Assembly: GCA_036403515.1 (NCBI GenBank)
Contig: DASWQV010000016.1
Location: 22,919 to 86,918 of the forward strand
Direction of reading: 5' to 3'
From: VRUE01 sp036403515
GTDB lineage: Bacteria > Actinomycetota > Thermoleophilia > Solirubrobacterales > 70-9
Length of the DNA: 64,000 bases
In this document: positions 54,150 through 60,673 of the stretch, piece by piece
How positions within the stretch are numbered: the stretch's first letter is position 1
Layout: each line of letters starts with the position of its first letter
The notes under the pieces: generated by a model
Databases searched by the model: none
Told to the model about the DNA's origin: nothing
The model's input: only the letters and a program-made list of their open reading frames with translations
Translations under genes and position numbers: made by a program

Positions 54150-55963
54150 CCGCCCACTTTGGGCGCCGCCTCTGTGAGGTGAGCGAGAGCCGCAATTCCG
54201 GCGGCTACAGGTTCTTCTCGCTGATCGACGCCGGCGGCCCGGAGCCGCTCCCGGGCCAGTTCTACATGCTCGCCACCGAGCGGCGGTGGGAGCAGCGAGG
54301 GCAGCGCCCGTTCCTCCCCCGCGCGCTCTCCGTGGCCGAAACAGGCCCTTCGGCGAATAGCGTGCGGCTCGACTTCCTGATCGAGGGAATCGGCCCTGGA
54401 ACCGACCGCCTCTGCGAGCTCGAGCCGGGGGAGAGCGTCTGGGTCAACGGTCCCCTGGGCAACTCCTTCTCGGCGCCGAAGGAGGTCTCGCAGAACGCTG
54501 CCGGCGCGATCCTCGTCGGCGGTGGAATCGGCATCGCGCCGCTCGCCCTCCTGCGCCGCACCTTCGCCGCGAAGAACGTTGCCACGCGAGTCCTGCTCGG
54601 CTTCCGCAACAAGACTCATTCGGGCGGCCTCGCCGATCTCTTCTCCTGCTGCGAGGTGAAACTTGCCAGCGAGGACGGGCACGTCGGGCACGCTGGCTAC
54701 GTCACGGACCTGCTGCAGGTCATGCTCGATGGCGACGATGCAGCCAGTGGAGTCGTCTATGCCTGCGGCCCCCCTCCGATGCTCGATGCAGTTGGGGCCA
54801 TGTGCGCCGAGCGAGACGTCGCCTGCGAGCTGGCGATGGAGTCGCCGATGGCGTGCGGCTACGGCGCCTGCTTCGGCTGCGCGGTACCGAAGGTGGGCGG
54901 CGGCTATCTGCGGCTGTGCGTAGATGGGCCCGTGTTGCGTGGGGGGCCGGCGGGTCCTGTCGTCGCAGGGGACCCACCACCCCTTCCGGTCGCTAAAGCG
55001 TCCTCAGGGGCGGTCCCCCCTGCGACGCCACCCCCCGGCAGCCACGGATCAGGGGGACTAAGTAGCGCGGTCGAGTTCTGCGGCATCGAGTTGAACCATC
55101 CAGTTGTCAACGCCTCAGGCACATTCGACGCCGTAGCTGCTCAACGCGTCTATGGGGACGACCTACTTTCGAGGTTTCCGTTCAGCGCCTTTATTTCGAA
55201 GACGATTACGCCCGAGCCGCGGACTGGCAACGAGCCGCAGCGGATCTGGGAGACGCCGGCCGGGATGATCAACTCGATTGGGCTGCCGAACAAGGGGCTT
55301 GAGGGCTTCCTCGCCGAGGATTTGCCGCAGCTGGCCGAGCTGCCGGTGCCGCTGATCGTCTCCGCGATGGCGACCGGGCACGAGGAGTTCGCGCGAATGG
55401 TCTCGTCGCTGAGCGATCGAGACGAGGTGTCGGCGATCGAGCTCAACGTCTCCTGCCCCAACGTGCACTCGGGACTGATCGTCGGCGAGCAGCCGGCCGA
55501 GGCGGAGGGGCTGCTGGAAGCGCTGCGGCCACTGACCGAGAAGCCGCTGATCGTGAAGCTGACGCCTAACGTCGCCGACCCATCGGCGGTCGCGGTCGCC
55601 GCCGAGCAGGGAGGAGCCGACGCGATCTCGCTGATCAACACGCTTAAGGCAAGTGCGATCGATCCCGCGACCGGGGAGCCTGGAATCGCGGCCGGCCATG
55701 GCGGGCTTTCGGGACCGGCTGTACGTCCGGTCGCCGTCGCCCAGACGCGAGCGGTCGCGGTCGCCGTGTCGATTCCGATCGTCGGCATGGGCGGAGTTGC
55801 CAGCGGCGCGGACGCGCTTGAATTCATCGCTGCCGGAGCGACCCTGGTCGCCGTCGGAACCGAGAATTTCCGCGACCCGCGAGCGGGGGAGCGAATTGCG
55901 AACGAAATTGGCGGAGTGCTTGGGAATCGCCGAAGTGGCGCTCTCTCGCGGCCCACTGCCTAA
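54146..55963 (+). CDS. pyrKD: Fused dihydroorotate dehydrogenase: PyrK electron-transfer domain + PyrD class 1B
   Basis: 605 residues. Residues 1-260 are PyrK: FAD-binding RPFLPRALSV, NAD-binding ILVGGGIGIAPLALLRR and CGPPPMLDAV, and the 2Fe-2S ligands C237, C242, C245 and C258 (MACGYGACFGC...LC). Residues 309-605 are PyrD: GIELNHPVVNASGTFD, ISKTITPEPRTGNEPQRIWE, INSIGLPNKGLEGF, ELNVSCPNVHSG with the class 1 catalytic Cys, and PIVGMGGVASGADALEF. The subunits are normally separate in Gram-positives. Here they are joined by a Gly/Pro/Ala linker (about 265-308) whose DNA is an inverted repeat. Electrons pass from dihydroorotate to NAD+. No pyrF follows. Confidence 0.93.
54938..55046. repeat. Inverted-repeat element encoding the PyrK-PyrD linker
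   Basis: CGTCGCAGGGG (54961-54971) is the exact complement of CCCCTGCGACG (55017-55027). CGTGG (54938-54942) faces CCACG (55042-55046), and CGCTAAAGCG (54991-55000) forms a small central hairpin. GCGGGTCCTGTCG at 54950-54962 recurs at 58688-58703 (other strand) and twice in nusA. Confidence 0.75.
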
Positions 55964-55979
55964 ACCTCGACTCGAGGTT
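55963..55979. promoter_or_regulatory. Perfect palindrome after the pyrKD stop
   Basis: AACCTCGA-C-TCGAGGTT: 8-base arms around one central base, starting on the last base of the pyrKD stop codon. The one-base loop is too tight for a terminator, and a dimeric repressor site for the mihF promoter (35 bases downstream) is possible. Confidence 0.4.
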
Positions 55980-56013
55980 AAGGTGAATTTCAGCAGAAAT
56001 GGCTTATATGGCC

Positions 56014-56041
56014 TTGCACGTATGCAACCCGCGGCTATACT
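56014..56041 (+). promoter_or_regulatory. Promoter of mihF
   Basis: TTGCAC (56014-56019), 16-base spacer, TATACT (56036-56041). Predicted start about 56047-56049, only 3-5 bases before the mihF ATG at 56052, so the transcript would be nearly leaderless. Confidence 0.65.
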
Positions 56042-56051
56042 CGCCGCCGAC

Positions 56052-56384
56052 ATGCCTGCCCCAGTCAAGACCTCCGCCGCGGCCCCCGAGAGATCGCTGG
56101 ACCAGCGGATGGATGCCCTCAAACGCGCCAACGACATCCGCACCGCGCGGGCGAAGCTCAAGAAGGACCTCAAAGCGAGCAAGGCGAACATTCACACGCT
56201 GCTGCTCGACCCGCCTGAGTACGTGCTCACGGCGAAGGTCTTCGACATGCTGCTGGCGGTGCCGAAGTACGGCCGGGTGAAGACCAACCGGATTCTCAAC
56301 CAGTGCAGGATCTCGCCGTCGAAGACGATTGGCGGACTCTCTGAGCGACAGCGCGCCGAGCTTGTAAGTCAGCTGCGCCGTTAG
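56052..56384 (+). CDS. mihF: Actinobacterial integration host factor (MIHF)
   Basis: 110 residues. The conserved core is RANDIRTARAKLKKDLKAS, LLDPPEYVLTAKVFDMLLAV and YGRVKTNRILNQCRISPSKT, with IGGLSERQRAEL forming the helix-two-turn-helix DNA-binding end. It is the essential nucleoid-associated protein of Actinomycetota and sits before gmk, as is typical. The ATG at 56052 is chosen because the promoter starts transcription just before it; ribosome-binding sequence is absent, consistent with leaderless translation. Confidence 0.93.
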   Translation: MPAPVKTSAAAPERSLDQRMDALKRANDIRTARAKLKKDLKASKANIHTLLLDPPEYVLTAKVFDMLLAVPKYGRVKTNRILNQCRISPSKTIGGLSERQRAELVSQLRR

Positions 56385-56489
56385 CGCGGCCGCTGCAAAC
56401 CGGCGCATATCGGCGTCCTCAGTCGCTCGCGTGCAGAGCACGCCACGCTCCCTGCGTCCGGCCGATCTGCTTGGTTTTCGCGGCTGCCT

Positions 56490-57083
56490 ATGTCTAAGGT
56501 CTTCGTAATCACTGGTCCATCCGGCGTTGGCAAGGGAACGCTGATCGCAAAGTTGCTCGAGCGCGTTCCCGACCTGGAGCTGTCGATCTCGGCGACTACT
56601 CGCGAACCGCGCGGGGGCGAGATCGACGGCCGCGATTACCACTTCCTCACCTCCGAGGAGTTCGATCGGCGGATCAAGGCCGAAGACTTTCTCGAGTTCG
56701 CCACCTACAGCGGTCATCGCTACGGCACGCTGCGCTCAGAGGTCCGCAATCGGTTGGACGCGGGCCACTCGGTCGTGCTCGAGATCGAGGTGCAGGGGGC
56801 CCGTCAGGTGCGCGCCGCGATGCGCGAGTCGGTCCAGGTCTTCATCGCCCCACCCGATCCGGCCTCGCTGCGGCGTCGGCTCGAGTCGCGCGGCACCGAC
56901 AGCCTGGAGGCGATCGATGCTCGGCTCGAAGTCGCCGAGCAGGAGATGGCTGCCCAGGGGGAGTTCGCCCATACCGTGGTCAACGACGATCTGGACCGCG
57001 CCGCCGATGAGCTGGAGGGAATCGTGCGCGTCGAGATCGGCATACCACTAGACTCCGGAGCCAATGATCAAACCACGCGTTGA
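56490..57083 (+). CDS. gmk: Guanylate kinase
   Basis: 197 residues. P-loop VFVITGPSGVGKGTLIAKLL, GMP-binding SISATTREPRGGEIDGRDYH, FLEFATYSGHRYGT and VVLEIEVQGARQV. It phosphorylates GMP to GDP. The 105 bases between mihF and gmk show no clear promoter, so read-through from mihF is likely. The 3' end overlaps rpoZ by 20 bases. Confidence 0.96.
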   Translation: MSKVFVITGPSGVGKGTLIAKLLERVPDLELSISATTREPRGGEIDGRDYHFLTSEEFDRRIKAEDFLEFATYSGHRYGTLRSEVRNRLDAGHSVVLEIEVQGARQVRAAMRESVQVFIAPPDPASLRRRLESRGTDSLEAIDARLEVAEQEMAAQGEFAHTVVNDDLDRAADELEGIVRVEIGIPLDSGANDQTTR

Positions 57084-57297
57084 CAAGCTTCTGGATCACA
57101 CCGACTCGCACTACGCGGCCGTAGTCGTTTCCGCCAAGCGGGCCCGGCAGATAAACAGCTACTTCCACAACCTCGGCGAGGGAAGCTTCGGCGAGTACCC
57201 GCCGCCGATGGTGGACATTCCCGGCGATAGGAACTACCTCTCGATAGCGCTCGAAGAGGTCGCCGCCGGCAAGCTCAAGTACGAGTACCGCTCCTAA
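57064..57297 (+). CDS. rpoZ: RNA polymerase omega subunit
   Basis: 77 residues. It begins MIKPRVDKLLDHTDSHYAAV and contains VVSAKRARQINSYFHNLGEG, the RpoZ core with the ARQIN(S/D) motif, and ends KLKYEYRS. It chaperones beta-prime assembly. A GGAG precedes the ATG within the gmk coding end. A GC-rich hairpin (57300-57316 region) lies before coaBC. Confidence 0.94.
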   Translation: MIKPRVDKLLDHTDSHYAAVVVSAKRARQINSYFHNLGEGSFGEYPPPMVDIPGDRNYLSIALEEVAAGKLKYEYRS

Positions 57298-57332
57298 CCG
57301 TCGCCGCCGGCGCGGCGGACCGAGGTAAATCA

Positions 57333-58577
57333 ATGGCCAGACTCTTGGTGGGCGTAAGCGGAGGGATCGCCGCCTACAAGGCGCTCGAGCTGGTGCGCCT
57401 GGCGACGAGGGCCGGACACGGCGTCCGCGTCCTGATGACCGAGGGGGCCACCCGCTTTGTCGGCGCTGCCTCGTTCGAGGGCATAGCCGGCGCCCCGGTG
57501 CTGATCTCCGAGTTCGAGCGCGATCCCTCGCGCGGAGCCTTCCCCGGCGACCCCACGCCCGAGCACGACCCGATCGGCCACCTCGAGGTCGCGGCCAACT
57601 GCGACGCCTACATAGTCGCTCCTGCCTCCGCCAACACGCTGGCGAAGCTGGCCAACGGGGCCGCCGACTCGATGCTCACCACCTCCTTCCTGGCCTGCAC
57701 GGCGCCACGCCTGGTCGCGCCGGCGATGAACGACCGCATGTACGCCGACGCGGCTACCCAGGCCAACCTCGCGACCCTGCGCGAGCGTGGCGTAACGGTC
57801 ATCGACCCAGACGAAGGGGCCCTCGCCTCCCGTGGAGAGCAGGGCAAGGGCCGCCTCCCCGATCCGGCCCGACTCCTGGCCCTGATCGAAGCCAAGTTGC
57901 CGACCGGCCACCGTCCCTGGGACGGCCTCCAGGTCCTCGTCACGGCGGGCGGCACGAGGGAGCCAATCGACTCGGTGCGCTATTTGGGCAATCGCTCCAG
58001 CGGCCGAATGGGCATAGCCCTGGCCGCCGCCGCCGCTCGCAAGGGCGCTGACGTCACCCTTATCGCCGCCAATGTGTCCCTTCCCGAGCCCCCCGGCGTG
58101 CACCGCATCGACGTGGAGAACGGCGAAGAACTGGCCAAAGCCGCCCACGCCGAGTTCCCCAACGCCCGCGTCCTGCTCATGGCCGCAGCCCCGGCCGACT
58201 TCAGAGCAAGTGAGATCGCAACGGGCAAGCTCACCCGAGACGACTCCCTGGACCTTCACCTGGAGCCCACCGAGGACATCCTCGCCACCCTCACGGGCAC
58301 CCGGACCGACCAACAGACGGTCGTGGCCTTCGCCGCCGAAGCCGGAGACAACGTCGAGCGAGCCCGCGAGAAGCTGGCCCGCAAGAAGGCGGACCTGATC
58401 GTCCTAAACGACATCTCGAGCCCGGCAATCGGCTTCGAGAGCCAGGAAAACGCCGTAACCCTGATCGACTCGGCAGGCGACACCCGCGTCCCCCAAGCAT
58501 CAAAGGACGCAATAGCCGAAACGATCCTCGAGAGAGTCGACGAGCTAAGAAGCAAGCAAAGCTCAAGGGCGAGATAA
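57333..58577 (+). CDS. coaBC: Phosphopantothenoylcysteine decarboxylase / phosphopantothenate-cysteine ligase
   Basis: 414 residues. N-terminal CoaC flavoprotein domain: LLVGVSGGIAAYKALELVR, with the catalytic His in EHDPIGHLEVAANCD and PAMNDRMY (PxMNxxMW-like). C-terminal CoaB: LVTAGGTREPIDSVRYLGNR, LLMAAAPADFRAS and VAFAAEAGDN. Two consecutive steps of coenzyme A synthesis. GAGG lies 9 bases before the ATG. It is followed by a hairpin-rich region and a new promoter. Confidence 0.95.
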   Translation: MARLLVGVSGGIAAYKALELVRLATRAGHGVRVLMTEGATRFVGAASFEGIAGAPVLISEFERDPSRGAFPGDPTPEHDPIGHLEVAANCDAYIVAPASANTLAKLANGAADSMLTTSFLACTAPRLVAPAMNDRMYADAATQANLATLRERGVTVIDPDEGALASRGEQGKGRLPDPARLLALIEAKLPTGHRPWDGLQVLVTAGGTREPIDSVRYLGNRSSGRMGIALAAAAARKGADVTLIAANVSLPEPPGVHRIDVENGEELAKAAHAEFPNARVLLMAAAPADFRASEIATGKLTRDDSLDLHLEPTEDILATLTGTRTDQQTVVAFAAEAGDNVERAREKLARKKADLIVLNDISSPAIGFESQENAVTLIDSAGDTRVPQASKDAIAETILERVDELRSKQSSRAR

Positions 58578-58611
58578 GCGCTGGGTGGCGCAGCCCGTCG
58601 AAAGCGCCTCT

Positions 58612-58706
58612 CCAGCGGGTGGCGCGGTGGCGGGGGTCCCCCATAGCGGAAGGCGCCGCAGGCGCCTGAGCACATGGGGGAGGGCTGCCGCGACAGGACC
58701 CGCTGG
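58612..58706. repeat. Inverted-repeat region after coaBC
   Basis: CCAGCGGGT (58612-58620) faces ACCCGCTGG (58698-58706), CCCCCAT (58638-58644) faces ATGGGGG (58674-58680), and AGGCGCC/GGCGCCT (58651-58667) forms the tip. CCGCGACAGGACCCGC at 58688-58703 is the exact complement of 16 bases in nusA (60479-60494). It may serve as a coaBC terminator, though no T-run follows. Confidence 0.7.
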
Positions 58707-58725
58707 CCGGCCACCTTCCCCGAGC

Positions 58726-58731
58726 TATACT
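58726..58731 (+). promoter_or_regulatory. Candidate -10 element for the rimP-nusA-infB operon
   Basis: TATACT in agcTATACTgg, the same form as the mihF -10. The -35 region (58703-58708) is poor. Transcription would start near 58738 and run through the terminator at 58765-58788 before rimP. Confidence 0.45.
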
Positions 58732-58764
58732 GGCCCCAAGCTTTTGTTCGTCCCGATGTTCCGG

Positions 58765-58788
58765 AAGTGGGCCTGGCCCACTTTTTTT
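58765..58788 (+). terminator. Intrinsic terminator upstream of rimP
   Basis: AAGTGGGC (58765-58772), loop CTG, GCCCACTT (58776-58783), running into seven T residues 58782-58788. It ends 14 bases before the rimP ATG. It may end coaBC transcripts, attenuate the rimP-nusA-infB operon, or do both. Confidence 0.8.
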
Positions 58789-58802
58789 ACGGCCTGAGGC
58801 CA

Positions 58803-59042
58803 ATGCAAGACCTTCAAAATGACATCCAGCAGCAGCTTCGTGAACTCGATTCCGGGCTAGACCTGGTCGCGGTCGAGCAGCCCGGCAAGGAATCGCTGCG
58901 GCTCTTCATCGACCACCCGAGCGGCGTTGACCTCGCCCTCTGCGAAAAGGTCACGAAGCACCTCAACCATCTGCGGGCCGAGTACTCGCTGGAGGTGTCC
59001 TCGCCCGGACCCAAGTACAGCAATCGCAAGGAGCCCCAGTGA
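58803..59042 (+). CDS. rimP: Ribosome maturation factor RimP, N-terminal domain only
   Basis: 79 residues, about half the normal RimP length. The N-terminal alpha/beta domain is recognisable (LRLFIDHPSGVDLALCEKVT and the YSLEVSSPGP signature). The protein stops where the C-terminal SH3-like domain should start, and the nusA GTG overlaps its TGA. I see no RimP C-domain in the other frames of nusA. Expected role: 30S subunit maturation; whether the half protein works is unknown. Confidence 0.82.
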   Translation: MQDLQNDIQQQLRELDSGLDLVAVEQPGKESLRLFIDHPSGVDLALCEKVTKHLNHLRAEYSLEVSSPGPKYSNRKEPQ

Positions 59043-60673
59043 GCAAGGAGATCGTCGAGGCAGTCAAGGCACTCGAGCAGGAGAAGGGGATCTCCGCCGA
59101 CAAGTTGATGGACGCGCTCGAGGACGCGCTGCTCTCCGCCTACAAGAAGACGCCGGGAGCGGCGAAATACGCCCGCGTCGACCTCGACCACGAGACTGGC
59201 GATTTCCTCGTCTTCGAACTGATTCTGCCGCCCGAGCTGGAGGAGAAGCTGCTCGCCGAGGCGGCCGAGGCCCAGGAGGAGGAAGAGCGCGAAGTCGACC
59301 CCGAAACGGGCGAACTGCGCGAGCCCGAGGACCCCGAGCTCGACCCCGAGATGATCGCTCCCTACGAGGATCAGATCGAGACCCGCGACGTCACCCCCGA
59401 AGACTTCGGCCGGATCGCCGCCCAGACCGCCAAGCAAGTGATCCTGCAGCGGATTCGCGAGGCGGAACGGATGATGATGTTCGACGAGTACCAGGATCGC
59501 GTCGGCGAGCTGATCACCGGCATCATCCAGCAGTCCGACAAGCGCTACACGCTGGTCCAGCTGCGCGAGCGGGTCGAGGCCCTGCTGCCCAAGTCCGAGC
59601 AGGTCTACAACGAGCGCTACGACCACGGCATGCGGGTCAAGGCCGTGATCACCGACGTCTCCGACTCGACCAAAGGCCCGGCGATCGTCGTCTCTCGCCG
59701 CAGCTCCGAGCTGATCAAGAAGCTCTTCGAAATGGAGGTGCCGGAGATCGCCGACAAGCTGGTCGAGATCGTCGGCGTCGCCCGCGAGCCCGGCTACCGC
59801 TCGAAGATCGCGGTGATCTCCCACGCCGACGGCGTCGACCCGGTTGGCGCCTGCGTCGGCCCGCGCGGCTCCCGCGTGCGGATGGTCGTCTCCGAGCTGC
59901 GCGGCGAGAAGATCGACATCATTCCCCACAACGACGAGCCCGCCCGCTTCGTCGCCAAGGCGCTCTCGCCGGCCCGCGTGCGCGAGGTGATCGTCGACGA
60001 CGACGAGCGCCAGGCGACCGTGATCGTCCCCGACGACCAGCTCTCTCTGGCGATTGGCCGCGACGGCCAGAACGCCCGCCTCGCCGCCCGCCTGACCGGC
60101 TGGCGGGTCGACATCAAGTCGGAGACCGAGTTCTCCCAGGAGGACCAGGACGTCGAGTACGAGGGCGAAGAAACCTTCGACGGCCGTTGCCTCGCGGTGC
60201 TCTCGAACGGGCGCCGCTGTCCGAATGCCGCAATCGCCGACTCGACCTACTGCGGCCTGCCGCAGCACCAGGCTCTGAGCCGCTTCCAGACAAACCAGAT
60301 GCTGGTGATGGCGCCGGTCACCGAGACCGAGGTGGCGATCCTTGCCGATCCCGATGCCGATCAAGGGCAGGTCGACGAGATCGTCGCTCGGGCCGAATCC
60401 GAGTTCGACGAGGCGGCGGCTGCCGCTGAGGCCGAAGCGGTCGAGGAGGCCCCGGCTGAGGGCTCGGACGAATCGGCTGCGGGTCCTGTCGCGGAGGATG
60501 ACCCTGACGGCTCGACCGCGGGTCCTGTCCCGGAGGAGGACCCGTCGTCCTCGCAAGCTGCGGGCGACGTCCCCTCCTCCGCGCCACCCGCGGAAGAGAC
60601 GTCTGCGGATGAGCAATCCCAAGATGGAACGCCTGAGGCTGAACCGGTTGCCGAGGAGGCAGAGCAAGCCTAG
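59039..60673 (+). CDS. nusA: Transcription termination/antitermination factor NusA with a zinc-finger-like insert and acidic tail
   Basis: 544 residues with a GTG start. N-terminal RNAP-binding domain (IVEAVKALEQEKGISADKLM), then the S1 and KH1/KH2 region with VVVSRRSSELIKKLFEMEVPE-type sequence, VGACVGPRGSRVRMVVSEL and LSLAIGRDGQNARLAARLTG. After KH2 come C384-x9-C394-x10-C405-x4-H410 (CLAVLSNGRRC, YCGLPQH), a compact zinc-finger-like module not part of standard NusA. Then comes an Ala/Glu/Asp-rich tail of about 110 residues with two copies of a repeat. Role: pausing, termination and rRNA antitermination. Confidence 0.93.
   Translation: MSKEIVEAVKALEQEKGISADKLMDALEDALLSAYKKTPGAAKYARVDLDHETGDFLVFELILPPELEEKLLAEAAEAQEEEEREVDPETGELREPEDPELDPEMIAPYEDQIETRDVTPEDFGRIAAQTAKQVILQRIREAERMMMFDEYQDRVGELITGIIQQSDKRYTLVQLRERVEALLPKSEQVYNERYDHGMRVKAVITDVSDSTKGPAIVVSRRSSELIKKLFEMEVPEIADKLVEIVGVAREPGYRSKIAVISHADGVDPVGACVGPRGSRVRMVVSELRGEKIDIIPHNDEPARFVAKALSPARVREVIVDDDERQATVIVPDDQLSLAIGRDGQNARLAARLTGWRVDIKSETEFSQEDQDVEYEGEETFDGRCLAVLSNGRRCPNAAIADSTYCGLPQHQALSRFQTNQMLVMAPVTETEVAILADPDADQGQVDEIVARAESEFDEAAAAAEAEAVEEAPAEGSDESAAGPVAEDDPDGSTAGPVPEEDPSSSQAAGDVPSSAPPAEETSADEQSQDGTPEAEPVAEEAEQA
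60479..60550 (+). repeat. Direct repeat in the nusA tail
   Basis: GCGGGTCCTGTCGCGG (60479-60494) and GCGGGTCCTGTCCCGG (60518-60533) each continue into GAGGA(T/G)GACCC, encoding AGPVAEDDP and AGPVPEEDP. Each copy is itself partly palindromic (GGGTC...GACCC). The same core occurs in the PyrK-PyrD linker and in the hairpin after coaBC. Confidence 0.8.
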
